Origin: Imbricaverruca yamaguchii
Lineage: Eukaryota > Arthropoda > Thecostraca > Neoverrucidae
Length of the DNA: 64,000 nucleotides
Direction: 5' to 3'
NCBI GenBank assembly: GCA_034440575.1
Contig: JAOTOL010001598.1
Span: 1,104,501-1,168,500, forward strand
Shown: one piece after another, positions 11,734 through 22,283 of the stretch
Layout of the letters: each line of letters begins with the position of its first letter
Position numbering within the stretch: the first letter of the stretch is position 1
The notes under the pieces: model-generated
Database searches by the model: none
Told to the model about the DNA's origin: nothing
What the model saw: only the letters and a program-made list of their open reading frames with translations
Translations under genes and position numbers: made by a program

Positions 11734-12237
11734 AAGTTGGTGGGATAATATCCGCTTGATAGCGATATCTCTATGTGTCAAGTTAACGTTGTAATTTCCT
11801 CCTTCTGGTAGGGCATTCCATCGACCAATCATACGCGCACATATGAGTAGTGCATTATTAATGGGATTCGCCCATGCATTGTCTCCTTCGAGTAAGATTG
11901 CGAATTTAGTCCAAAGTGGATGGATCTGGTCTTGTCGTCAAAAGTTTCCCGCGGCCAATATGCATGTGCAAAGCGCCATCACGTCACAAATGTACCTCTT
12001 TGGGCACGCCGCAATGACATTTGCCATCCACTTCAACACCAACGGGCGAGTTCTGCTGTGACATTGCTTGGAATTTCGGTCGCGGACTGCGCCATGCTTT
12101 GATCCGGCTCGAGTGAGATCCGGGCCACGGACGTGGCAAGATCACACTGCTTCTCCGCCGGGGGTCACTTTGAAGCGGCCTCCGCATGACCCTGCCGGTC
12201 GGCGCCGCTCCGACGTTCGGGGAGCACTCAGACCGGT
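11734..12237. other. Unannotated spacer
   Basis: No gene is recognised. Moderate composition, rising in GC toward the GC-rich array. Confidence 0.4.
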
Positions 12238-12472
12238 CGCCGCCGCCGGCCCTGCCACCGCCCCCCGCCGGCCCCGCCGCCGGCCCCGCCGCCGCCGCCG
12301 CCGCCGCCGGCCCCGCCGCCGGCCCCGCCGCCGGCCCCGCCGCCGGCCCCGCCGCCGGCCCCGCCGCCGGCCCCGCCGCCGCCCCCACCGCTGGCCCCGC
12401 CGCCGACCCCGCCGCCGGCCCCGCCGCCGGCCCCGCCGCCGGTCCCGCCACCGGCCCCGCCACCGGCCCCAG
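12238..12472. repeat. 12-bp GC-only minisatellite (GGCCCCGCCGCC)
   Basis: About 18-19 tandem units of GGCCCCGCCGCC with few substitutions. Every frame is open on both strands because the sequence has no A or T in most units, giving (AGPA)n, (RPRR)n or (GGGA)n peptides. The minus strand has GGGG runs every 12 bp together with GGC steps, so it is a candidate G-quadruplex former and its complement a candidate i-motif. Peptide coding is not supported by any flanking signal. Confidence 0.95.
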
Positions 12473-12712
12473 CACATTCGAACCCAGGCCGTCTAGTCAA
12501 GGCCATTACGGGGCCAGCTTTGCCGGAACACCGCACCGGTCTGCATTCGCATGAAAGATCTGGGGGGAGGCAGTGAGCTTAGAAGCGTGACGAGCCACAG
12601 AGGCTATTTACGCCGCCGTTTAAGCGTGTGGGCTTTGCAAGCATGTCTAAGGCAAGTGCATATTAGCGTTAAGGAAGTCCTACGCTATAGCGCATGTGAC
12701 GTTAAGGTGTTG
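12473..12712. other. Unannotated spacer
   Basis: Nothing recognised between the GC-only array and the dispersed repeat. Confidence 0.4.
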
Positions 12713-13262
12713 AATGGGGGGCTGGGCAGGGGACATCTCTCGGATGCCTAGTCTTTTTTTGCTTCACTTTACTTCTCCGCAAGGTAATTTGTGGTTCAGG
12801 TGGGGAGGGGTGACGGGAAAATTTGTGTTGACAGGGTGCCGACACTAGCCTGCTCTTGCCGAAAATCAGGGAGGGATCCTTACCGTGAGAACAAGGAGGT
12901 AGTTGTCCAAACCGCCTAGCATGCGGCAGCCGCATATTAGTTGTTACTTGTTCTTGTTGGGTTAGTAGTAGCATGCTTTGATGCAGGGCTGTGGGTGAGG
13001 TTAACACGGCGTTTTGCAATTGGGCACATCTACGACCGTTGATTCTCCGAGTAGCCATCTTGCGCTGCGGATTGTGATGAAAATCGGTTTACCTACGTGC
13101 GATGGCACCCCTGGGTAATAGTTTTGCGTTATGTTAATTTTACAAGTTGGCTCATCTATTTCCGACGGCACCGCAAGGTAACCATGTGCTTCGAATTCGA
13201 AAGCGAATCGGCTCATGTGCGTCCGATGCCTTTCTGGATGGCTATTCACACTATCCGTACAA
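12713..13262. repeat. Dispersed repeat, copy 2
   Basis: Same order of landmarks as 7426-7860: GGGGCTGGGC, GTAATTTGTGGTTCAGG, CAGGGTGCCGACA, AGAACAAGGAGGTAG, TTGTCCAAACCGCCTAGC and TGATGCAGGGCTG. It is followed by about four diverged internal monomers containing (T/C)CGATGGCACC..TGGGTAA or similar (13020-13260). Copy 2 has more internal monomers than copy 1. Orientation is the same in both copies, and they are 5.3 kb apart. Confidence 0.8.
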
Positions 13263-15263
13263 TTGTATGGCGTTTGGCTGTGTTAGTTTGATGCAACCAG
13301 TTCTACGTCTAGTGGGGATGACTTCCTGTTGACGGTGCGATTAATTGAATGTGCTCCATGTGCCTAGCGTTGGTTTGATGTTGAGGGTGTGGTTGGAGCA
13401 GTGATATGTAGAGTTGTGTTGTGTCCATGTGCTCTGGCAATGCTTACACATTTGGCGTCGTAAAGGAGTGCTTTGCAATCGTCTGCCGAACATTGCATGT
13501 TGGGATAAGCGGTCGATGCTTTACCAGCTGATCCGCTCGCTCATTTCCTGGAATGTTGACGCTGTCCGGACGAAAGGTCGCCTTCCGGGGATCGCCTTGT
13601 CCGCAGTGCGGCTACAAACGCAGCGGCGTTCGTCGGCGTCGTCGACAAAGCTAAAAGGTCACGCCGCGTTTGCGCCGCGTCGAAGGACACGGCGATGGTG
13701 GCAGCGCAGTGACCGGCAACGGGCTTCACTGTGTCACGGACAGTGGGTGGCGCAGGCTGGCTGTCGGCCGCTGGCTGTCCCATCGCAGGCGGCGTGGTGG
13801 GCGGCGAGGCGGCGCGAGTGACCTGTATGGTCCGGCGCCCGTATACAGACCACTCCCCCCGGTTGGCAGCGACAGGGTGTGGTCGGGTCGCAATGTCGTG
13901 AAAGGCGGACGTAACCGCATCGGCAGTGTCAGTAAGTGCATACTCGGCTACGCTCACCGTGGTTCCAGTATGAAAAGTCTAACGTCAAAAAGGCAAGGGA
14001 CAAAAACCAAATAAGCAACATTCAGAATGTAGAAAAAAATACAATAAGCAAAAAGTAAAGAGGGATACAAGTAGTCGTGGAGTTCGAAGGGCAGAAGTTG
14101 AAATGAAAAAAGCAGCAAAATGGAAAGGTATCGAAAAGGATAGACGACAAAATGAGAAATCGAAGTGAGAAAAGTAAAAAATAAAAGGACTGAAGTCCAC
14201 CCCACCCCCAACTCCCACCGCCGCTACAACCGAAAATATCCTGTGGGGACAGACACAACGGAATACCTGCTTGTCTCCACGTCCCGTAGTCCTTGAGTTA
14301 TCTTTTGCCGTATTTGCTTACCTTGTTAACTAATATTTTCCCCAGTTTTTATTGCACAAAACAACAGGGACCTTCCACAATGTGCCGCATGTGTGGATTT
14401 TCCTTCGTTACTTTTATTTTTTGTCTTGTTCCTTTTTTTTTTTTCATTTGGGGTATTAACATGTTGAACTTTCGTCTTTTGGGTTCTTTCCATTCTACTT
14501 TTTGTCCATTTGACTTCCTCGTTGAACTTGTGTTCCTTTAACTAATATCCCTGTGTCAATTGGACTTCTTGTTCTTTGACTTCCCTTTTAGGAGTGTCCT
14601 CTGATTTTTCGTCTGTTAACTTTATGTCCGTGCCCCCCCCCCCTGCTACCTCACCACCACACATGCGCTGTGAATGTGTAGAGGACAGATGTAGGAATGG
14701 TCCGCAAAGGTACATTACTCCGCCGATTTTCTGATCTTTTGAAGCATATATCTGCATGCTAAACAACATCGGCACGCGTGCAACACTTAATTTTCGTGGC
14801 GTCATGCTCTCCACGTGCCGTTCGTGGCGTATGAGGCACAGCCCGCTGAACCGGTACATACGTCAGCCGGAAAGTGTCTCACCTGCCCGGGCCTGACTCT
14901 AATTTGTGTGACTTCACATCGTTCGTCCGCTGCCTGCCGTGGCCACACCGAGCGCACACGGCAACATCTTCGGCCTTCCTTATCGTAGTGCTGGCACTAC
15001 AGCCATCCACCCGGATTTGCAACGCCAGCAAGCGCTGCATTCGGAGCGAAAACAAGCCGTTAGTGACGTGTGTTGGTGGTGGCCCAGAGCGACGCGAAAC
15101 ACCCGCCTAACGGCGTGTGTTGGTGGCTCTCGGGCCAGCCCAGAGCGAGGCGAAACAGCAGATGACCGGCGTGTTTTGGTGGCCCTCGACTCTCGGTCCA
15201 AAGCGGAGCGAAGCAGCGGCCGGCCGAAGCATATGGCCGGTGCCGGCCGGGCCTGGCAGCGCC
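13263..15263. other. Unannotated unique region
   Basis: No gene is recognised. 13600-13900 is GC-rich. 13980-14200 is purine-rich on the plus strand, and 14290-14560 is pyrimidine-rich. Frames up to about 138 codons exist on both strands without family features. Confidence 0.45.
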
Positions 15264-17067
15264 GCTTCCTCCGGTGTCAGGCTGTGAGCTTCCTCCGGTG
15301 ACAGGCTGTGAGCTTCCTCCGGTGTCAGGCTGTGAGCTGCCTCCGGTGTCGGGCTGTGAGCTTCCTCCGGTGTCAGGCTGTGAGCTGCCTCCGGTGACAG
15401 GCTGTGAGCTTCCTCCGGTGACAGGCTGTGAGCTTCCTCCGGTGTCAGGCTGTGAGCTTCCTCCGGTGACAGGCTGTGAGCTGCCTCCGGTGACAGGCTG
15501 TGAGCTGCCTCCGGTGACAGGCTGTGAGCTTCCTCCGGTGACAGGCTGTGAGCTGCCTCAGCTTTTGCAGGCTGTGAGCTTCCTCTGGTGACAGGCTTCG
15601 TGAGCTGCCTCCGGTGACAGGCTGTGAGCTTCCTCCGGTGACAGGCTGTGAGCTGCCTCCGGTGACAGGCTGTGAGCTGGTGACAGGCTGTGAGCTCCTC
15701 CGGTGACAGGCTGTGAGCTGCCTCCAGTCAAGGCTGTGAGCTTCCTCCGGTGACAGGCTGTGAGCTTCCTCCGGTGACAGGCTGTGAGCTGCCTCCAGTG
15801 TCAGGCTGTGAGCTTCCTCTGGTGACAGGCTGTGAGCTGCCTCCGGTGACAGGCTGTGAGCTTCCTCCGGTGTCAGGCTGTGAGCTTCCTCTTGTGTCAG
15901 GCTGTGAGCTGCCTCCGGTGACAGGCTGTGAGCTTCCTCCGGTGACAGGCTGTGAGCTGCCTCCGGTGACAGGCTGTGAACTGCCTCTGGTGACAGGCTG
16001 TGAGCTTCCTCCGGTGACAGGCTGTGAGCTTCCTCCTGTGTCAGGCTGTGAGCTTCCTCCAGTGACAGGCTGTGAGCTGCCTCCGGTGACAGGCTGTGAG
16101 CTGCCTCCGGTGACAGGCTGTGAGCTGCCTCCGGTGACAGGCTGTGAGCTCCTCCGGTGACAGGCTGTGACTTCGTGCAGGCTTGAGCTGCCTCCGGTGC
16201 AGGCTGTGAGCTTCCTCCGGTGACAGGCTGTGAGCTGCCTCCGGTGACAGGCTGTGAGCTGCCTCCGGTGACAGGCTGTGAGCTGCCTCCGGTGACAGGC
16301 TGTGAGCTGCCTCCGGTGACAGGCTGTGAGCTGCCTCCGGTGACAGGCTGTGAGCTGCCTCCGGTGACAGGCTGTGAGCTGCCTCCGGTGACAGGCTGTG
16401 AGCTGCCTCCGGTGACAGGCTGTGAGCGCCTCCGGTGACAGGCTGTGAGCTGCCTCCGGTGACAGGCTGTGAGCTTCCTCTGTGACAGGCTTGAGCTGCC
16501 TCCGGTGACAGGCTGTGAGCTGCCTCCGGTGACAGGCTGTGAGCTGCCTCCGGTGACAGGCTGTGAGCTTCCCCGGTGACAGGCTGTGAGCTTCCTCCGG
16601 TGACAGGCTGTGAGCTGCCTCCGGTGACAGGCTGTGAGCTGCCTCCGGTGACGGGCTGTGAGCTGCCTCCGGTGACAGGCTGTGAGCTTCCTCCGGTGAC
16701 AGGCTGTGAGCTTCCTCCGGTGACAGGCTGTGAGCTTCCTCCGGTGACAGGCTGTGAGCTTCCTCCGGTGACAGGCTGTGAGCTGCCTCCGGTCAGGCTG
16801 TGAGCTCCTCCGTCAGGCTGTGAGCTTCCTCCGGTGACAGGCGTGAGCTCCTCCGGTGACAGGCTGTGAGCTGCCTCCGGTGTCAGGCTGTGAGCTGCCT
16901 CCGGTGACAGGCTGTGAGCTTCCTCCGGTGACAGGCTGTGAGCTGCCTCCGGTGACAGGCTGTGAGCTGCCTCCGGTGACAGGCTGTGAGCTGCCTCCGG
17001 TGACAGGCTGTGAGCTGCCTCCGGTGACAGGCTGTGAGCTGCCTCCGGTGACAGGCTGTGAGCTGCC
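15264..17067. repeat. 24-bp minisatellite, largest array in the window
   Basis: Roughly 75 tandem units of the form GTGACAGGCTGTGAGC plus T(G/T)CCTCCG. Two polymorphic positions recur throughout: GAGCTG or GAGCTT, and GTGAC or GTGTC. Scattered deletions (for example near 15590, 15670, 16170, 16490 and 16795-16850) shift the frame. As 24 is divisible by three, the plus strand reads (CELPPVTG)n and the minus strand (SSQPVTGG)n or (AHSLSPEA)n. The longest minus frame is 344 codons (16041-17075), but frames are broken by the deletions and have no flanking coding signal. Confidence 0.97.
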
Positions 17068-17163
17068 GTGGCCACCGCTCAGTGGCCATCCATCAGCCAA
17101 GGCTCGCCTGTCTGACCAGCTGATGGAGCGCCAGGGAGGATCCGTCGCCAGCGGCCCGACCAC
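17068..17163. other. Spacer between arrays
   Basis: Short unique sequence; nothing recognised. Confidence 0.4.
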
Positions 17164-17500
17164 CGACGGTGGATAGAGGCGGTGAGGGGTCTAGACCACC
17201 CTCGCCACATCGGCCACCGACGCCCCGGCGGTGGATAAAGGCGGGTGGGGGTTGGAGTGTGATCCAGACCACCCTCGCCACAACGGCAACCAAAGCTCTA
17301 ATAGTTAATAGACGCAGCGGGGGGTCCAGACCACCCTCACCACATCAGCCACCGACGCTCTGACGGTGGATAAAGGCAGGTGGGGGGGGAGGGGTCCAGA
17401 CCGATCCCGCCATGTCAGCCACCGACGTCCCGACGGTAGATAGAGGCGGGGGATGGATCCAGACCACTGACGTCCCGGCATGTAGACACAGGGAAGCGTT
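17164..17500. repeat. ~65-bp tandem repeat, about five diverged units
   Basis: Units share GGTGGATA(A/G)AGGC, then GTCCAGACCACCCTCGCCAC and a following CAGCCACCGACG. Unit length varies by insertions of G-runs. Confidence 0.88.
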
Positions 17501-17648
17501 CAAAACCCAGTGTCACCGACTGCAGGTTCGGCCAAAAATCAACACGATAAAACCGTGTACATATTTCGACGTTGCGCAGTGCGGCATCTGTAGAAACACA
17601 TCTCAGCCGAATAACTCATCCCGTCTCTTTCTGACAAGACGTCGATGA

Positions 17649-17811
17649 TTCTTGTGATGATTTGTTTGTTTGTTTATTGGTTGGTTTTATGACGGTTGGG
17701 CCGCCCTTTGCCGGTGGGCCGTGGTTGGGAATGTCCTGTGGCGCTGTCGAACCCGGGACCTTTGTACCCTAGCCCGCCCTTAACCCCCACCCGCCCCGGT
17801 TCTTGTGATGA
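17649..17811 (-). mobile_element. tRNA-derived SINE with 12-bp target-site duplication
   Basis: The element body is 17661-17799 on the minus strand. It opens with an A-box-like GTGGGGGTTAAGG, has a strong B-box GGTTCGACAGC (plus-strand 17743-17753) after CTAGGGTACAAAGGTCCC, and ends in an A-rich tail with AAAC repeats (plus-strand TTTGTTTGTTTG at 17661-17672). It is flanked by an exact 12-bp direct repeat, TTCTTGTGATGA, at 17649-17660 and 17800-17811. This is the expected product of LINE-mediated retrotransposition of a Pol III transcript. The partner LINE is not identified. The TSD is still perfect, so the insertion is probably fairly young. Confidence 0.9.
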
Positions 17812-18932
17812 GACGGTCTGAAGTACTCTACTCCGATTCTACCATCCAGCCTTGTGATGAATGGTTCAAAACACTCCTGCAAGGACAGTGAAGGGAGTGA
17901 GGGCTTCAGTCTGCACCCTATCGAGGAATTTTAACCGGGGGAGGCAAGATCACCGCCTGTGATTGCAGGATCATCACCCGAGGAACCCATATCCCCGGGA
18001 GCTACGACTATGACTAGGGGACACGGTCCCCCAACTAACATGGTAGAGGAGATCATGCGCGAATAGGACAGCTTTTCCTGCCCTTCAGAGTAGGGCAGGA
18101 AAAGGATGGCTGTTGGCATCCGGGTGTTTGATCCATTTCACTGGGCCTTGATCCATTTCACTGGGCGTGATTTCGGGAATGCGATGAACACTGCCGGCAC
18201 AGCAACAGCAGAGGCTGTTGTAGAGGTAGGACATGATGTGGAATATTGGACCGTGCAGAGTGCATTGGATGATATACTGGTACAGCTATGCTGGATTTTA
18301 GTTGGCGCCAAATGAAGCTGACATCAATTCATCTGCCGGTACAAGATACAAACAGCTTCGTTTAATTTATTTAAATAGTAGTTCATAAACCCGACGATTG
18401 CATCCTAGAGACCGGACGACAGTTCATATCCTATGGCAAAGGCAATGCATTCATTTCTAGGATTAAGGTAAGTTTGTGCCATCCGAGAAAGACTCTCTTC
18501 GAGGTACCATGCATGTGATGCATAATTTTATTCGAATTCATGGGAAACACAAATGATCAGGAGTGTTGATTCTCGACGATTAACGTTGCTGTGTTGGAAC
18601 CGCCGTTTAGGTCACATACTGGCGTGGTTGCCACTGAGGATTATTGCGGCTACCCAAGCATCCACGAAGAAAGTCAAAGGAGTACTCTTTGCCATTGGTA
18701 TGTACATACAATGCGCCTATAGCAAACAGACACTGGACGTCGGTCCTGGCAACATGGGCAGGTCATCGCCTCCGAAATAAATGCACGAGTGCAATACAAG
18801 TAAATTACCGTGAAAATCGTGCCGAGTTCCACGGACGGATCGCGACCCCCATCCCTACTGCGTCGCTGAGAGTCGGAGTTGCCGGCCAACACACCCCACA
18901 AAATAAGTGAGTCACGTCCACGAGCCCCGCCG
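17812..18932. other. Unannotated unique region
   Basis: No gene is recognised. TTGATCCATTTCACTGGG is directly repeated at about 18128-18167. The region includes the hairpin at 18072-18104. Confidence 0.45.
18072..18104. repeat. 13-bp perfect hairpin with outer arms
   Basis: CTTTTCCTGCCCT (18072-18084) pairs perfectly with AGGGCAGGAAAAG (18092-18104) around the loop TCAGAGT. Just outside, ACAGC (left) and GCTGT (right) can extend the stem with an asymmetric bulge. Confidence 0.85.
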
Positions 18933-19175
18933 ACCCGGGGTCACACGGTCCACTGTCCCGGTCCCGTCAGCACGGGCCGGGGCGCGGCCGACCCGGGGTC
19001 ACACGGTCACACTGTCCGCCGGTTCCAAGTCAGCACGGGCCGGGGCGCGGCCGACCCGGGGTCACACGGTCGCACTGTCCGCCGGTCCCAAGTCAGCACG
19101 GGCCGGGGCGCGGCCGACCCGGGGTCACACGGTCACACTGTCCGCCGGTCCCAGGTCAGCACGGGCCGGCGCGCC
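18933..19175. repeat. 63-bp minisatellite, about four units
   Basis: Units share GACCCGGGGTCACACGGTC, CACTGTCCGCCGGT and CAGCACGGGCCGGGGCGCGG. The period is a multiple of three, so several frames stay open (18879-19295 and 18907-19236, plus). No coding evidence beyond that. Confidence 0.94.
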
Positions 19176-19974
19176 GGCCGCCAACTTTCCCGTGCCGAGT
19201 GTGCGGAGGAGGCACGGCGACGGGGCGTGGCCGTGAAACTTCCCAGACGGTCCGCAGCCGCCACCCGCGGCCGCGCATTCTTCAGCAGCATCTGATACGG
19301 GGCGCTGATCCCTGTATCAGCCGCAAGTCGATGCGGCCATCGCGCTCGGTCGGCGCTGACGAGCCCGGCCCATTCATACGCCAAGTGAGGCTGACGTATG
19401 GGTGATAGCGCTCCAGGAAGCCATCAGGGCCGACCGCGCTGTGGCGGGGCGGTCGGCTAATGCGTCCGCTGCTCTTGTGGCGGCCCTAGGACGCTTGCGG
19501 TGCGGGCGAAATTCGACCCTCTTCCGATGAGGTTTTTCTGAGATAACTCCTGAACACTCAGAATGTCGCGTGGAAATTCGGCATGCATTCCGACAGTGAA
19601 CGACCGCACATTGTATTAAAAGCATAGATTGACGGACTGTTAAGGTCTCGAGATTAAGTTATGGCTTTCTCACTTTCTCACAGTGCATCGGCCTCCCTGA
19701 GGTACAATCAAAACCCAGATGCGGACTTAGGCATTGCAGGACCGAAGTTGACCCTAGTCCTGCGTTTGTCGGAGCAAACGGTATATTTGCTGGGAAGATA
19801 GGGATATAATTGACACATAATCATACTGGGCAGCGACTGTTGCTCATGTCTGGCTATCTCACCGAACCAGAAGCTTTGGAATACAATTATACGTGGACAT
19901 GGCCATTACAAGATAGAAGCTCAGTTTTGCTTCGTGTGCTTGTCCTTGTCTATCTGTAGCCTCACAACACACTG
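19176..19974. other. Unannotated unique region
   Basis: No gene is recognised. CTGATACGGGG (19292-19302) pairs with CCCTGTATCAG (19310-19320) around a 7-nt loop, an 11-bp stem with one G-T pair. Confidence 0.45.
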
Positions 19975-20097
19975 ACCAGTCTGTGCCACACGATTTCGCC
20001 CGTCTCTGCCCGGGAGGTAGGGTGACACCGCAAAGAATCGAACCCCGTGCCTCTGGTTTCTCGGACGCCAAGCATAACTACTGAGCTACCGACGCTC
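19975..20097 (-). mobile_element. tRNA-like SINE head
   Basis: On the minus strand GGTAGCTCAGTAGTTATGC matches a Pol III A-box (plus 20072-20089). Twenty-eight bases later GGTTCGATTC is a good B-box (plus 20035-20044). The cloverleaf is poor: the D stem does not close and the T stem relies on G-T pairs, so this is a SINE or tRNA pseudogene rather than a working tRNA. A possible imperfect flank duplication, TTCGTGT, occurs at 19931 and 20102. The 3' end is uncertain. Confidence 0.65.
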
Positions 20098-21138
20098 CTC
20101 ATTCGTGTTTGTTGCCACAGACCTGTGTGTTCTGGAGAGTCAGAGACCATGAGCAGAACCTTTAGAAAATGATGTTGGAGGCATATGCTTGCATGGTGCC
20201 ATTTTTCCACATGCTTACCTCCATATCTATACATAGATTAAAAATTTTCGTTTCACATGTTCGCTATCTAGCATGAATTAATAAAACTCCTGACTATCAC
20301 TTGGCCACCACCTCTATGCTTTCGATCCCTATCGAATTTGACCAGAGCTGCGCATAAATTATGCTTTCAAAAGGTGTATAATGGCAATAAGTAGGCATCA
20401 AAGACGTCACTATATATTGACTATCTGCCTGGCAGGGATCCAGAGGAATATTCCGCTTCGTTATCGGTGTAGCAAAGGCATCTAACGTGAGCAAAAAGAA
20501 GTTGAAACATGGAGAGTAAGAAGATTAGAATGTGTATTATTCGTTCAGAAAATGAGCATGATTTTGTTAATACTGCAGCCAATTTCGTCTAACGAGGACT
20601 ATTTTTGTCAGTGCACATATGCCAATATTGAAGGCACTATTTCTTCAATCGATCTCTCAGCGAAATATCGAGCACGCATTACCACTTTGGATGGACTGTG
20701 CCAATTTGTCGAAATATAAATTATGCGTGAAAGTTTGACGCAGTTTTTTTCTCAAAATCTCGGCGCACGAAGGCCCCCTTAAGAAAAATCCTGGCTGCGT
20801 CCCTGCTTCTAGGGAACCAACGGGAAGCAGTTGCGGTTGGTCTACAAGGCTCTTGTCCAGCAGTGGCGCCCGCTCCTGTGTCTGCAGCAGGGAAGCCTCA
20901 GAGCACGTCACTTGCCCACGCTCGTGCAGCGCCCCCAATGGCGTCTTATGCTGGTGATTCTCAATATAGTCGAAGCGAGGGAGAGCGTCCACGACGTTAT
21001 CACCCACAGACAATTGGGCTATAACAGGATTACGACGGCCCCCTATGCAATATGCGTAGGATGATGTGCAATATCAATGAAGATGTGGGGGTGAGATACT
21101 GGTATGATGTAGATGATTCATGCTGTACCGCACACTTT
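20098..21138. other. Unannotated unique region
   Basis: No gene or repeat is recognised. Frames up to 118 codons (20657-21013, minus) show no family signature. Confidence 0.45.
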
Positions 21139-21195
21139 ATAGATGCTGTACCATAGACGCTGTACCATGGACACTGCACTATAGATGCTGGTACC
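21139..21195. repeat. 14-bp tandem repeat, four copies
   Basis: ATAGATGCTGTACC, ATAGACGCTGTACC, ATGGACACTGCACT and ATAGATGCTGGTACC follow each other directly. Confidence 0.85.
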
Positions 21196-21287
21196 GAACA
21201 ATTTCACAATAGCATGGAGCGCAGAAAACGACTAGCAATGTCGAACAGCTGCTAACTTTAGCACACCGGGTGCATGGGGCGAAATCG

Positions 21288-21290
<3 letters not shown>

Positions 21291-21332
<42 letters not shown>

Positions 21333-21334
21333 TA
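21291..21334. repeat. (TA)n microsatellite
   Basis: Uninterrupted TA run 21291-21326, then CATATATA. Confidence 0.97.
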
Positions 21335-22198
21335 AATTCATTTGTATTGTCAAGGGCGGTGCCGCCCTACCTGCAACCATCTGCAAGACTAACACTCATA
21401 GTGCAGCAAAAGTTACTACCTCTCATGGTGCTGGGGGTCAGTTTAACGCCATACTAACTTTTTCTTTAGGCTAGATCAGTGGCCAACAAATGGATCTTGT
21501 TTCACCGACGGAATTTCAAATGGTCAAATTTGTCACAATTACTATTTGAACATAAGTAGCTACTGAGTGGCTCCTGCAGGCTACGCAACAGTAGGGAGGT
21601 GGTGAATATTTTTGTGTGATTCACTTTTAATTTAAATTGAACCCTATTTCGATTGCGGGGGAGGGTGGCGGATTCCTGTGATTCCTGCCAGCCGTTCTAT
21701 AACCTTGTGTGAGCAAAACGTGAATCTCAGTGAATCTCTTTCATTCTAGTTAGACTAGCCTTCTTCTTTCTACTTCATACCATGAAGGTTAACTTTGTAG
21801 CTATATCAGAGGCGGCTCTGAGGAAAGGGGGGGCTTAAGGGCACAGAAGCAAATATTGGAAAGAACCATCGGCAATTTCTCGAAAACGTCGGAACAGCAC
21901 ATGCATCTGTATATTTCCAGTGCGTTGCTGTTCCGGTGACTATAATCTTGAATTCAACCACTCATACTACTTTGCCTACCTCCATAAATGTTTATTTCGA
22001 GCTTTACCATGTCAGGGACGGACGCGGGGAGAAAAACATGGGTAACATGTAATCTTTTTCAGAGCGATATAATTTGCGTCACTGTTGGTCCCAATTTCGG
22101 AGGGCGGGGTGAGTTCGCGACGAACGGTAGCAATGCATCGCAAGTGGTACCGGAGTCAGCAGCCTCTCGACGACGGGTCCAGGTTAGGAGAATGTTCA
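21335..22198. other. Unannotated unique region
   Basis: Nothing recognised. CAGAGGCGGCTCTGAGGAA near 21808 resembles a recurring terminal-like motif but has no visible partner. Confidence 0.4.
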
Positions 22199-22283
22199 GT
22201 ACACACCTAATTCAAACCGCCACAGGCGAGTTTGAATTAGGTGTGTACAGTATGCCACCCTCGCGGCGAGGGTGGCATACTGT
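22199..22283. repeat. Two adjoining near-perfect hairpins
   Basis: First hairpin: GTACACACCTAATTCAAAC (22199-22217) pairs perfectly with 22230-22248 (19 bp). The 12-nt centre can pair further (CGCC-ACA-GGCG). Second hairpin: ACAGTATGCCACCCTCGC (22247-22264) pairs perfectly with 22266-22283 (18 bp) around a single G. The two share two bases. No transposase, TSD or gene boundary is visible. Confidence 0.9.

Noticed and set aside
16041..17075. 344-codon minus-strand frame (SSQPVTGG/AHSLSPEA repeats)
   Set aside because: Product of the 24-bp array; unit deletions switch the peptide frame without consequence, which is not expected for a coding region.
20035..20089. Functional tRNA gene
   Set aside because: A and B boxes fit, but the D stem does not close and the T stem needs G-T pairs; a SINE is more likely.
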